A DNA stretch of 64,000 bases from CADEED01 sp964444835 (lineage in GTDB: Bacteria > Pseudomonadota > Gammaproteobacteria > Steroidobacterales > Steroidobacteraceae), in NCBI GenBank assembly GCA_964444835.1, contig CAYUIT010000017.1, positions 3,211 to 67,210 of the forward strand. The letters are read 5' to 3'. How positions within the stretch are numbered: position 1 is the stretch's first letter; every line of letters starts with the position of its first letter. The notes under the pieces were generated by a model, which had not been told where the DNA came from, made no database searches, and worked only from the letters and a program-made list of their open reading frames with translations. Both the position numbers and the translations under genes were made by a program. Positions 52,741-61,644 of this stretch are shown here, piece after piece.

Positions 52741-53955
52741 TCAGCGAATCAGCTGATTCATTTCAAAGATGGGCATGAGCATTGCAAAAACGATGCCCAT
52801 TACGAAGAGGCCCATCAGGATGATCATCATCGGGCCCAGCAAACCGACCAGCGCGGCCAGCACGCCGTCGAGCTCCCGCTCTTGGCTCACGGCCGCTCGT
52901 TCGAGCATCGTGTCGAGTTCGCCGCTTGATTCACCCGAGGAGATCAGATGGATCGTCATTGGGGGGAACAACTTGCTTTGAGCCAGCGAGCGCCCGATCG
53001 GCGCACCTTCACGGACTCGGGCAGCCGCTTCCGCAACCGCGTCACGCATCGGCAGGTTTGTGACCACCTCGCCTGAGATGCGCATCGCCTCGAGCACCGG
53101 TACGGCGGCACCTGCCAAGATGCTGAACGTGCGCGTGAAGCGCGCCGTATTGAAGCCCCGCGCGATACGCCCGTACAGCGGCACGCGTAACAGGAACTTG
53201 TGCCAGCGGCGGCGCGCCTCGGGCGAGCGCAGCCAGCGCGAGAACGCGAACAAGCCCAATACGATCGCGATGACGAGCCAGATGCCCCAGTCGCGCAGGA
53301 AGTCGCTGACGCTAATCAAGAGGCGCGTGGCGAGCGGCAGCTCGCCTTTGCTCGACTCAAATACCTCGATCACCTTGGGCACGACAAAAACCAACATACC
53401 CGCGACGATGCCAAAACAAATCACCGACAACACCACGGGATAAATCAGTGCGCCAACGATCTTTTGGCGCATCACTTCGCGGCCCTCGGTGTAGTCGGCC
53501 AGCCGCTCGAGTACGCCATCGAGATGGCCAGACTGCTCGCCCGCCGACACCGTCGAGCGATAGATCTCTTGGAACACGCGCGGAAACTCGGCTAAGCCAT
53601 CCGCCAACGTATGGCCTTCCATGACCTTCGAGCGCACGCCAAGCACGATGCTCTGCACGCGCGGCTTCTCGGTTTGCTGCGACACGGCAAGCAGGGCCTC
53701 TTCCAGCGGGAGGCCGGCACGCACGAGGGTGGCTAGCTGGCGGGTGATGAGCGAAATGTCGGCGGCCGACACGCCGCGTGTTAGCGAGAACTTGCGCTGG
53801 CGCTTGGCCTCGCGCTGCGCCACTTCGCCCACGCTGACCGGCATCAGCGAGCGCTCGCGCAGCAACTGGCGGACTTGCTTCGGCGTATCGCCTTCGATTA
53901 CGCCTTTCTGTTCACGCCCTGCGGAATCTAGCGCGACGTATTCGAATGCACCCAT
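52741..53955 (-). CDS. gspF: Type II secretion inner-membrane protein GspF
   Basis: A 404-residue polytopic platform protein. It starts with the family motif FEYVALDSAGREQKGVIEGD and has two repeated cytoplasmic domains (about 65-190 and 270-390) with helices near 170-190, 220-240 and 375-395. It anchors the GspE ATPase to the assembly platform. It lies 14 bases after gspE. No pseudopilin (gspG-K) or gspL-M genes follow, so the rest of the system must be elsewhere. Confidence 0.93.
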   Translation of the reverse strand: MGAFEYVALDSAGREQKGVIEGDTPKQVRQLLRERSLMPVSVGEVAQREAKRQRKFSLTRGVSAADISLITRQLATLVRAGLPLEEALLAVSQQTEKPRVQSIVLGVRSKVMEGHTLADGLAEFPRVFQEIYRSTVSAGEQSGHLDGVLERLADYTEGREVMRQKIVGALIYPVVLSVICFGIVAGMLVFVVPKVIEVFESSKGELPLATRLLISVSDFLRDWGIWLVIAIVLGLFAFSRWLRSPEARRRWHKFLLRVPLYGRIARGFNTARFTRTFSILAGAAVPVLEAMRISGEVVTNLPMRDAVAEAAARVREGAPIGRSLAQSKLFPPMTIHLISSGESSGELDTMLERAAVSQERELDGVLAALVGLLGPMMIILMGLFVMGIVFAMLMPIFEMNQLIR

Positions 53956-53969
53956 GGCGCTAAGACTAA

Positions 53970-55457
53970 CTAATCCTCGCGCGTGACGCGCAGGACTTCT
54001 TCGAGTGTCGTTTCGCCCGCGAGCACTTTACGCAAGCCATCATCGCGAATGGACGGCGTCGCGGTGCGCGCATGGCGTTCCATGTCGAGTTCGCTCGCGC
54101 CGTCGTGGATCATCGTGCGCATCGTGTCGTCGATGACGACGAGCTCGTACACGCCGGTACGACCGCGGAAGCCGCCGCCCGCATCGCGCCCCGGGCGATA
54201 CAGAATAGGCGAGGGGTCTTTGGGGCCCAAGCCGAGGAGGCGGCGCTCGTACTCACCGGCCTCGAACGCTTGTTTGGTTTCGGGGTTCAGTGTGCGTACG
54301 AGGCGCTGCGCCACGACACCGATCAAGCTCGACGAGAGCAAGAACGGCTCGATGCCCATGTCACGCAAACGTGTGACGGCACCGACGGCGGTGTTCGTGT
54401 GCAACGTGGAGAGCACCAAGTGACCGGTCAAGCTCGCCTGCACGGCGATCTGCGCCGTTTCGAGGTCGCGAATTTCGCCGACCATGACGACGTCTGGGTC
54501 TTGGCGCAGGATCGCGCGCAAGCCGCGCGCGAAGGTCATCTCGACCTTGGTGTTCACTTGCGTCTGGCCGATCCCATCGATGTAGTACTCGATCGGATCT
54601 TCGACCGTCATGATGTTTTGCGTGTTGTCGTTCAGGCGCTCGAGCCCTGCGTACAGCGTGGTGGTCTTGCCGGAGCCCGTGGGGCCCGTGACGAGCAAGA
54701 TGCCGTGTGGCTTGTGAATGAGCTCGTTGATCAGCTGTTCGGTTTGCGGCGCCATGCCGAGCGCACTCAAGTCGAGCCGCCCGGCTTGCTTGTCGAGAAT
54801 ACGCAGCACGACACGCTCGCCATGGCCCGACGGAATGGTCGAGACGCGCACGTCGACCGCGCGGCCCGCGATCTTGAGACTGATGCGGCCGTCTTGCGGC
54901 AGACGCTTCTCGGCGATGTCGAGCTTCGACATGACCTTGACGCGCGATACGACGAGCGGTGCCACGGCGCGCTTGCTCTGCAGCACTTCGCGTAGCACGC
55001 CATCGACGCGGAAGCGAATCACGAGCCGATTTTCAAACGGCTCGATATGAATATCCGACGCGTTCTCTTTAACGGCTTGCGTGAGCACTGCGTTGATCAG
55101 TCGGATGATCGGCGCGTCATCATCGCTCTCGAGCAAATCGGCTTGCTCGGGCAACTCCAGTGCCAGGTTCGCGAGATCGGTCGTGTCATCGAGCCCAGAG
55201 GCTGCCTCGATGGCGCCGGTGCCGGACTCGTAGGTGAGGCGTAGCAACTCGTCGAAGTCCGTCTCACCGACTTTCTCGAGTTTCATCGGCATGCGCAGGA
55301 AGCGACGCACCTCGGCGACGGCGAGTGGTGCGGTGTTGGGCCGATACACGCACTCCGCGACACCGTCTGCCACGCGTCGCACAAGCACGCCGTGCCGCTT
55401 CGCGAACGCGAACGACAAGCGCTTCGGCGCTGCGCTGCTCGCGACGCTATCGTTCAT
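53970..55457 (-). CDS. gspE: Type II secretion ATPase GspE (without zinc tetracysteine motif)
   Basis: A 495-residue hexameric ATPase that powers the pseudopilus; cytoplasmic. Walker A GPTGSGKTT is near 259, the Asp box VEDPIEYYIDGIGQTQVN near 296, Walker B DPDVVMVGEIRD near 329 and a His box near 350. The CxxC...CxxC zinc domain usual for GspE is missing. The first pair's place reads RTLNPETKQ near 390 and the second's YRPGRDAGGGFRGRTG near 425. The overlap with gspD (stop over start by four bases) shows coupling. Confidence 0.93.
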   Translation of the reverse strand: MNDSVASSAAPKRLSFAFAKRHGVLVRRVADGVAECVYRPNTAPLAVAEVRRFLRMPMKLEKVGETDFDELLRLTYESGTGAIEAASGLDDTTDLANLALELPEQADLLESDDDAPIIRLINAVLTQAVKENASDIHIEPFENRLVIRFRVDGVLREVLQSKRAVAPLVVSRVKVMSKLDIAEKRLPQDGRISLKIAGRAVDVRVSTIPSGHGERVVLRILDKQAGRLDLSALGMAPQTEQLINELIHKPHGILLVTGPTGSGKTTTLYAGLERLNDNTQNIMTVEDPIEYYIDGIGQTQVNTKVEMTFARGLRAILRQDPDVVMVGEIRDLETAQIAVQASLTGHLVLSTLHTNTAVGAVTRLRDMGIEPFLLSSSLIGVVAQRLVRTLNPETKQAFEAGEYERRLLGLGPKDPSPILYRPGRDAGGGFRGRTGVYELVVIDDTMRTMIHDGASELDMERHARTATPSIRDDGLRKVLAGETTLEEVLRVTRED

Positions 55458-57538
55458 GGCTGCTTCGGTGCGCTGTCGTCAGCGCTGCTGGCGGCCGCGT
55501 CAGGCAAGGGAGTCGCTTGGGCGGGCTCGGCGTCGGCCGGCGCTTGGCGCCGCTCTGGCGGCGGCGTGGCGGGCGGCAGCATCGGCTTCTTGCCAGGCAG
55601 GAGCGGCAGGATTTCGCCGCGTCCCTGCGTACGCTGTTGGTCACGCATGTAGTTGTACTTCGAGTTCGTCTCGATCTGCGCGTCGACGCCGTCTCGCAAA
55701 ATCCGCGGCTTGATGAACACCATCAAATTGCGCTTCTGCTTGTCGCCGCTGCGCGAGCGGAACGCTTCGCCAATGATCGGGATGCGGCCCAGGAACGGGA
55801 CGCGCGTTTCCTCGACGCGCAGCGAATCGCTCAGCAATCCGCCCAGCACTACCGTGCCAGCATCCTCAATGAGCACATTCGTTTTGATGCTGCGCTTGCT
55901 CGTAATCTGATTGAGGTTCGCGACGCCGCCCGCAGCGGTGCCTTCGAGTTCCGAGCTCTCGATTTCGATCTTCAGCATCACGTTCTCGTCACTGATCTGC
56001 GGCGTGACCTTGAGGATCGTGCCGACTTCTTGACGCTGAATCGTCTGGAACGGATTCACCGAGCCGTTGTTTCCGCCCGTATTCGAGAACTGACCTGTTA
56101 GGAACGGGACTTCGCGCGCAACCTTGAGCTCGGCCTCTTGGTTGTCCATCGTAATCGCGGTGGGTGTGGCGATGACGTTGTTCTTGGCATTGGAGCGGAT
56201 GGCGTTGAGAACCGCCGCAAAATTGATGCCGGTGTCAGCCAAGCGTCCGACACCAATGCTGAAGCCCGACGGTGCGTTCGCGAGGTTCGCCGTGGTCGGG
56301 TCGCGCGCGATCGCGGCCAGGTTGACCACGGGCGATGCGGCGCCCGCAGGCAAGAAGCCGCCCACCGCTTGATCCTCGCGGCTGCCATCGACGGCCCAGC
56401 TCACGCCAAGGCTCGCGCCGTTGGAATCGTTCACTTCGACGATCAGCGCTTCGACCAACACCTGGGCGCGACGAATGTCGATGCGATCGACGACCGACAT
56501 CAAAGACTTCATCACCTTCGGCGGCGCAGTGATGACTAATGCATTCGTTTCCGGGTCCGCCCAAATCACCACACTGCGATCGGCCGTAGCGGCACCACCG
56601 CCCCCCGCGGCACCCCCGGCGGCTTGTGGACCGCCAGCGATCGCGATGGATGCGCCGACTTGACCCTGCAAACGCGTGGCGAGTTTCTCGGCGTCGGCAT
56701 ACCGCAGGTAGCGCACCTGGGTGTCGCCGCCGTTGTCGAGCGGCGTGTCGAGATGCGCGATCAAGGCTTTGACCTTCAAGCGCTGGCCTTTGTCGCCACC
56801 GATCAAAATGCTGTTGGAGCGATCGTCGGCGATCACGCGCACACCCGGGCCGCCGCCTTCCGCCGCTGCTTGTTGCTGGAAGAACGAATTGATGATGCGT
56901 ACCACCTCGGCCGAGGAGGCGTTCTGCAAGGTGACGACATCGACCTGCGCATCGCCGACCAAATCGATGCGACGGATGATGCGCATCAAACGGTTCACGT
57001 TGTTAGCGCGATCCGAAATGATCAGGATGTTGGAAGAGGGGTAGGCAGCCAAATGAGCCACTTGCGGCATCAACGGACGCAATACGGGCACGAGTTGAGC
57101 AGCGCTCACGTTCTGTACCGCGACAACTTGCGTCACGAGTTCATCGGACGTGGAACTGACGCGATCCGGCAAATCGTTCGAGGGAATTTGCCGCGCGTTG
57201 GCATCCGGGAGGATGCGCACGATGCCGCCGGTTTCGACGGCGATGAATTGGTGCACAGACAGTAACGCGAGAAACGCTTCGTAAAACGCATCGGGCGACA
57301 TCGGCGTGGATGACAACATCGTCACCTGCGCGCGAACGCGGGGGTCGGGGATGATGGTTTTGCCGGTCGCGGCACTGACGGCCTCGATGACCTGACCAAT
57401 CTCCGCATCCTTGAAGTTCGGCGTGATGCGTTGCCCAGGCTGTGCGCTCACCACGGTCGTCGCCGCAATCGCCACGATTGCAGTCAACGCTACGAAGCGT
57501 CGCCAGTAATGTTGTTTGGTAGTCTGCCAATCGATCAT
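55454..57538 (-). CDS. gspD: Type II secretion secretin GspD
   Basis: A 694-residue outer-membrane secretin. A signal peptide ends near residue 36 (TTVVSAQPG). The N0 domain (ITPNFKDAEIGQVIEAV) and N1-N3 repeats (for example VVTLQNASSAEVVRIINSFF) follow, with a Gly/Ala-rich insert near residue 320. The secretin core ends in SIKTNVLIEDAGTVVLGGL and FLGRIPIIGEAFRS. The ATG at 57538 is preferred because the signal peptide follows within ten residues; the frame opens at 57625. The tail is Pro/Ala-rich. Confidence 0.94.
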   Translation of the reverse strand: MIDWQTTKQHYWRRFVALTAIVAIAATTVVSAQPGQRITPNFKDAEIGQVIEAVSAATGKTIIPDPRVRAQVTMLSSTPMSPDAFYEAFLALLSVHQFIAVETGGIVRILPDANARQIPSNDLPDRVSSTSDELVTQVVAVQNVSAAQLVPVLRPLMPQVAHLAAYPSSNILIISDRANNVNRLMRIIRRIDLVGDAQVDVVTLQNASSAEVVRIINSFFQQQAAAEGGGPGVRVIADDRSNSILIGGDKGQRLKVKALIAHLDTPLDNGGDTQVRYLRYADAEKLATRLQGQVGASIAIAGGPQAAGGAAGGGGAATADRSVVIWADPETNALVITAPPKVMKSLMSVVDRIDIRRAQVLVEALIVEVNDSNGASLGVSWAVDGSREDQAVGGFLPAGAASPVVNLAAIARDPTTANLANAPSGFSIGVGRLADTGINFAAVLNAIRSNAKNNVIATPTAITMDNQEAELKVAREVPFLTGQFSNTGGNNGSVNPFQTIQRQEVGTILKVTPQISDENVMLKIEIESSELEGTAAGGVANLNQITSKRSIKTNVLIEDAGTVVLGGLLSDSLRVEETRVPFLGRIPIIGEAFRSRSGDKQKRNLMVFIKPRILRDGVDAQIETNSKYNYMRDQQRTQGRGEILPLLPGKKPMLPPATPPPERRQAPADAEPAQATPLPDAAASSADDSAPKQP

Positions 57539-57584
57539 CTGAACCCCGGTGCAGCGCTTCGTGCGCGCTATTGGTTTCCTGCGG

Positions 57585-58529
57585 TTATTGTGGCACTGGC
57601 ATCGAGTCCTGCGGGACCGATCCATCGGGTGCCATCAAGGAATCCGCTTCCACCGCAACCTGCGTTAAGTTCAATGTCAGATCTTGCGGTTGCCCGTTAC
57701 GAGTGACTGTGACGCGTGCATCAGTTGCGGAACCCAGCGTGTTGAAAATCTCCTCGAAGCGCTGATTGCCATCGAGAGGTGTGCCATTGATGGCGGTGAC
57801 CATGTCGCCGGGCCGTAAGCCCAAGCGTGAAAAAGCCTGGCGATTCGTGCCGGGATAGATCCGTACGCCTTGGAGCTTACCGGCGCGATAGACCGGCTGG
57901 GGCCGCATCACCTGTGCGAGCGCCCCTGGTTGATCGTTGACGAGCTTGCGCATGCGGTCTAGCAACTCGCTCGGAGCTTGCGCCGTCGGGGCCACCGGCG
58001 GCGGCGCCATGATTGGGCCCCCGCTGCCGATGCCTTGCGGCAGGTACACCGACTCGAGCACACCTGCACGCTCGATGACGGCGCGATCGGCGTACACGGA
58101 GTGCAAGCGCGCACCGCCCGGCACTTCTTCCCCTACGCTCACGACTTTGGCCGCCGCTGCATTTTCGCCAATGATGGCGTAGCCGGTACGCGGGTCGTCC
58201 GCAGCGAGTACGCCCGCCAACACGAGGTTCATGGTGGTGCTTGGCGCATTCGCGGCATCACCGCTCGCCGCCGGTGTGGCCGCGACGCCGAAGAGGTGAG
58301 CATTCCCGATGGCGACTGCGTCGTAGGCGGGTGTGCGTGTGGGCGGCGGCGCAATCGTCGGCGCTGTAACGACCGGTTTCTTGCCGGCAATACCGACTAA
58401 AATAAGCGCGGCTTGTGCGGCGAGTGCGATGGCCAGGATGAGCGTGACAACTTGCGGCGCGCGCGACCACAGCAAGGCGCGCAAGTTGTTTGCGCCGCTC
58501 GCACCGTTTAGCCACGTCAGTGTTGCCAT
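57585..58529 (-). CDS. gspC: Type II secretion inner-membrane protein GspC
   Basis: About 314 residues. It has a short cytoplasmic N terminus, one helix near 28-48 (QVVTLILAIALAAQAALIL), a periplasmic HR domain that contacts the secretin (NAHLFGV near 76) and a C-terminal PDZ-like domain (SRLGLRPGDMVTAINGTPL near 240). The ATG at 58529 is favoured because a promoter lies upstream at 58577-58606. First gene of the gspC-D-E-F operon, 46 bases before gspD. Confidence 0.9.
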   Translation of the reverse strand: MATLTWLNGASGANNLRALLWSRAPQVVTLILAIALAAQAALILVGIAGKKPVVTAPTIAPPPTRTPAYDAVAIGNAHLFGVAATPAASGDAANAPSTTMNLVLAGVLAADDPRTGYAIIGENAAAAKVVSVGEEVPGGARLHSVYADRAVIERAGVLESVYLPQGIGSGGPIMAPPPVAPTAQAPSELLDRMRKLVNDQPGALAQVMRPQPVYRAGKLQGVRIYPGTNRQAFSRLGLRPGDMVTAINGTPLDGNQRFEEIFNTLGSATDARVTVTRNGQPQDLTLNLTQVAVEADSLMAPDGSVPQDSMPVPQ

Positions 58530-58551
58530 GCCGAAAGAGGCTCGTTGCTGC

Positions 58552-58567
58552 GCACCCAAACGGGTGC
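58552..58567 (-). other. Hairpin in the gspC leader
   Basis: GCACCC and GGGTGC flank a four-base loop (read on the minus strand GCACCC-GTTT-GGGTGC). The predicted transcription start is about 58570, so the hairpin would form at the extreme 5' end of the gsp mRNA, where such structures can protect against RNase E/RppH. No function is proven. Confidence 0.45.
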
Positions 58568-58576
58568 CGATCGTGC

Positions 58577-58606
58577 ATTCTACGGTTCGCTGCAACATGC
58601 GCTCAA
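58577..58606 (-). promoter_or_regulatory. Sigma-70 promoter for the gspCDEF operon
   Basis: On the minus strand, TTGAGC (58601-58606) and TAGAAT (58577-58582) are 18 bases apart. The -10 matches five of six consensus bases. It lies 48 bases before the gspC ATG at 58529. Confidence 0.55.
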
Positions 58607-58649
58607 GCGATTGTTTTCTTTCGGTAATGTGTGACGCGATTCCGGTCCC

Positions 58650-58678
58650 TTGTGTTGCCGATTCGCGACCCCTATAAA
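58650..58678 (+). promoter_or_regulatory. Putative promoter for clpS-clpA
   Basis: TTGTGT (58650-58655) and TATAAA (58673-58678) are 17 bases apart. The start would be near 58685, two bases before the ATG at 58687 and after the ATG at 58681. The same bases (AAGGA at 58677-58681) could instead be the ribosome binding site of the 58687 start if transcription begins upstream. Confidence 0.5.
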
Positions 58679-58686
58679 GGATGACC

Positions 58687-59016
58687 ATGTCGAGTGAGGA
58701 AAACGAACGGCGCGGACTTGGCGACTCGGGTCTGGTCGTCGAAGAAGCGACACCGAAGCTGAAACAGCCGCCGCTGTATCAGGTCGTGTTGCTGAACGAC
58801 GACTACACACCCATGGAGTTTGTCGTCGATGTGCTGGAAAAGTTCTTCCGGATGGATCGGGTGACTGCAACTCGTGTCATGCTCGAGGTGCATACCAAAG
58901 GAAAAGGCGTCTGCGGCGTGTTCACCTACGAGATCGCCGAGACGAAAGTGGCGCTGGTGACGGGTTATGCTCGCGATCACCAGCATCCGTTGATGTGCAC
59001 GTTGGAAGAGGCTTGA
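58687..59016 (+). CDS. clpS: ATP-dependent Clp protease adaptor ClpS
   Basis: About 109 residues. ClpS binds N-degron substrates and passes them to ClpAP. The core YQVVLLNDDYTPMEFVVDVL (with the Asp/Asn that grips the substrate N terminus) is near residues 34-53, and HPLMCTLEEA ends the protein. I choose the ATG at 58687 over that at 58681 because AGGA lies five bases before it. It is 38 bases before clpA, its partner. Confidence 0.95.
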   Translation: MSSEENERRGLGDSGLVVEEATPKLKQPPLYQVVLLNDDYTPMEFVVDVLEKFFRMDRVTATRVMLEVHTKGKGVCGVFTYEIAETKVALVTGYARDHQHPLMCTLEEA

Positions 59017-59054
59017 GCCTACAGGCAGGCGCGCAGCGCCTGAAAGGTTGAACC

Positions 59055-61337
59055 GTGTTGTCGCAAGAGCTCGAGTATTGTCTGAACGACGCGTTTGCCA
59101 AGGCGCGCGAAGCTCGGCACGAATTCCTGACCGTCGAGCACTTGTTAGTGGCCATCATCGACGCGCCCAAAGTGAAAGAGGTGCTGCGCGCGTGCGGCGC
59201 GGATCTCGCCAAGCTCAAAGCCGATCTGATCGAGCACCTCGATCGCACCACGCCTCGCTTGCCGCCGGAAGATGACCGCGAGGTGCAACCCACTTTAGGC
59301 TTCCAGCGCGTGCTGCAGCGGGCGGTGTTCCACGTGCAGTCGTCGGGCAAGAAAGAAGTGGGCGTCGCGAACGTGCTCGTCGCGATCTTCAGCGAGAAGC
59401 AGAGCCATGCGGTGCATTTGCTGAATCGCGCGGACGTAACACGTCTCGATGTAGTCAATTTTGTGTCCCATGGGTTGGCGAAGATTCCGGACGAGCGCGC
59501 AGCCAAAGACGAGAGCACGCCGGAGGCCGAGCGCGACCCGGAAGGGAGCCCGCTCGACAAGTACACGACGAATCTCAACAAGCAGGCACAAGACGGCAAG
59601 ATCGACCCGCTCATTGGTCGCACGCTCGAGATCGAACGGACCATCGAGATCCTGTGCCGGCGCCGCAAGAACAATCCGCTTTATGTCGGCGAGGCTGGCG
59701 TGGGCAAGACGGCCATCGCGGAAGGCCTGGCGCGGCTCATCATCGAGGGCAAAGTGCCTGATGCGCTGTCCGATTGCACTATCTACTCACTCGATATGGG
59801 ATCGTTGATCGCGGGTACGAAGTATCGCGGCGATTTCGAGAAGCGCTTGAAGGGCGTGTTGGCCGAACTCAAAAAGCAGCCAGGCGCGATCATGTTCATC
59901 GACGAAATCCACACCGTCATTGGTGCGGGCGCAGCCTCGGGCGGCGTGATGGATGCGTCGAATCTCATCAAGCCGGTGTTGACGAACGGCGAGCTGCGAT
60001 GCATCGGCTCGACCACGTATCAGGAATATCGCGGCATTTTTGAAAAGGACCACGCATTAGCGCGGCGCTTCCAGAAGATCGATGTCGTCGAGCCGACGGT
60101 TGGCGAGACGGTCGAGATCCTGAGAGGTCTCAAAAGCCGGTTCGAACAACACCACGGCATCACGTACACGGACGCGGCAATTCAGGCGGCGGCAGAGCTC
60201 GCCGCGCGGCACATCAACGAGCGACACATGCCAGACAAAGCGATCGACGTCGTCGATGAGGCCGGCGCGCGGCAGCGATTGAAGCCGCTCGCAGATCGCG
60301 CAACCGTCGTCGATGTGAAAGAGATCGAGGACGTGGTCGCGCGCATGGCGCGCATCCCGCCAAAGAGCGTGTCGAAGTCCGACAAAGACGTGCTCCGCAA
60401 CCTCGAGCGCAATCTGAAGCTCGTGATCTTCGGTCAAGACAAAGCGATCGAAACGCTTGGCGCTGCCATCAAGATGGCGCGTTCGGGCTTGGGCGATCAA
60501 CGCAAGCCCGTGGGAAGCTTCCTGTTCGCCGGCCCGACGGGCGTCGGCAAGACGGAGGTCACGCGCCAGCTTGCGATTGCGATGGGCATCGAGTTCGTGC
60601 GCTTCGACATGTCGGAATACATGGAGCGACACACGGTGTCGCGCTTGATCGGTGCACCGCCGGGCTACGTCGGCTTCGATCAAGGCGGGCTACTCACCGA
60701 GGCGATCGCCAAGCATCCGCATTGCGTGTTGCTGCTCGATGAAATCGAAAAGGCGCATCCGGACGTATTCAACTTGCTGCTGCAAGTGATGGATCACGGC
60801 ACCTTGACCGACAACAACGGGCGCAAGGCGGATTTCCGCCACGTGATTATCGTGATGACCACGAACGCCGGTGCGTTCGAGATGAGCCGCCCGTCGATCG
60901 GTTTCGTCGCCGCCGACAATGCGAGCGACGGTATGGAGGCGATCAAGCGTTTGTTCTCGCCGGAGTTCCGCAATCGTCTCGATGCCGTGATCCAATTCGC
61001 GCCGCTCGAGATGCAAGTCATCGAGCGCGTGGTCGACAAGTTGTTAGTCGAAGTGGAAGCGCAGCTCGAAAAGAAGGGTGTGTCGATTTCACTCGACGAT
61101 GCGGCACGTCGCTGGCTCGCGCAACGCGGCTACGACCCCAAGATGGGCGCACGCCCGATGGCGCGGCTGCTGCAAGAGCAGATCAAGCGGCCGCTCGCCG
61201 AGGAGTTGCTGTTCGGCAAGCTCGCGAACGGTGGCACGGTGCGGGTTGGCGTCCTGCCCGATGGCTCGAGCTTGCAGCTCGATTGTGAGCCGGCGAAATC
61301 CGATGAGCTGACGGCTGCCGGTGAAGTCGGCGAGTAG
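59055..61337 (+). CDS. clpA: ATP-dependent Clp protease ATPase subunit ClpA
   Basis: A 760-residue AAA+ unfoldase of the ClpAP protease. The N-terminal Clp repeats (LSQELEYCLNDAFAKARE) bind ClpS. Two AAA domains carry Walker A GEAGVGKT near 215 and GPTGVGKT near 494. The C-terminal region holds the ClpP-docking loop expected near residue 615. Its stop is two bases from the stop of the facing infA gene. Confidence 0.95.
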   Translation: MLSQELEYCLNDAFAKAREARHEFLTVEHLLVAIIDAPKVKEVLRACGADLAKLKADLIEHLDRTTPRLPPEDDREVQPTLGFQRVLQRAVFHVQSSGKKEVGVANVLVAIFSEKQSHAVHLLNRADVTRLDVVNFVSHGLAKIPDERAAKDESTPEAERDPEGSPLDKYTTNLNKQAQDGKIDPLIGRTLEIERTIEILCRRRKNNPLYVGEAGVGKTAIAEGLARLIIEGKVPDALSDCTIYSLDMGSLIAGTKYRGDFEKRLKGVLAELKKQPGAIMFIDEIHTVIGAGAASGGVMDASNLIKPVLTNGELRCIGSTTYQEYRGIFEKDHALARRFQKIDVVEPTVGETVEILRGLKSRFEQHHGITYTDAAIQAAAELAARHINERHMPDKAIDVVDEAGARQRLKPLADRATVVDVKEIEDVVARMARIPPKSVSKSDKDVLRNLERNLKLVIFGQDKAIETLGAAIKMARSGLGDQRKPVGSFLFAGPTGVGKTEVTRQLAIAMGIEFVRFDMSEYMERHTVSRLIGAPPGYVGFDQGGLLTEAIAKHPHCVLLLDEIEKAHPDVFNLLLQVMDHGTLTDNNGRKADFRHVIIVMTTNAGAFEMSRPSIGFVAADNASDGMEAIKRLFSPEFRNRLDAVIQFAPLEMQVIERVVDKLLVEVEAQLEKKGVSISLDDAARRWLAQRGYDPKMGARPMARLLQEQIKRPLAEELLFGKLANGGTVRVGVLPDGSSLQLDCEPAKSDELTAAGEVGE

Positions 61338-61339
61338 GC

Positions 61340-61558
61340 TCAGCGACCGCGGTAGACGATGCGGCCCTTGGTGAGGTCGTAAGGCGTCATCTCGACGGTG
61401 ACTTGGTCGCCCGTGAGGATGCGAATGTAGTTCTTGCGCATTTTTCCGGAGATGTGCGCGGTCACGACATGCCCGGTTTTGAGCTTGACGCGGAAGGTCG
61501 TGTTGGGAAGCGTTTCCACCACTTCACCTTCCATCTGAATCGCATCTTCTTTCGACAT
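61340..61558 (-). CDS. infA: Translation initiation factor IF-1
   Basis: A 72-residue OB-fold factor that binds the ribosomal A site during initiation. It starts MSKEDAIQMEGEVVETLPNTT and has the family end DLTKGRIVYRGR. The convergent clpA gene ends two bases away. The pair clpA/infA with aat nearby is the common gammaproteobacterial arrangement. Confidence 0.97.
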   Translation of the reverse strand: MSKEDAIQMEGEVVETLPNTTFRVKLKTGHVVTAHISGKMRKNYIRILTGDQVTVEMTPYDLTKGRIVYRGR

Positions 61559-61591
61559 CCGATACCTGAGACCTTAGCGGAAAGGCCGCGG

Positions 61592-61621
61592 ATTCTGCAT
61601 GAATTCGCGCCCGCAAGCCAA
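61592..61621 (-). promoter_or_regulatory. Possible infA promoter
   Basis: On the minus strand, TTGGCT (61616-61621) and CAGAAT (61592-61597) are 18 bases apart, about 34 bases before the infA ATG. Agreement with consensus is moderate only. Confidence 0.35.
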
Positions 61622-61644
61622 CTCTTTAGGCGAAAACCGGGTGC

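Noticed and set aside
54072..54995. 307-codon plus-strand frame opposite gspE
   Set aside because: Antisense shadow of a well-conserved ATPase gene.
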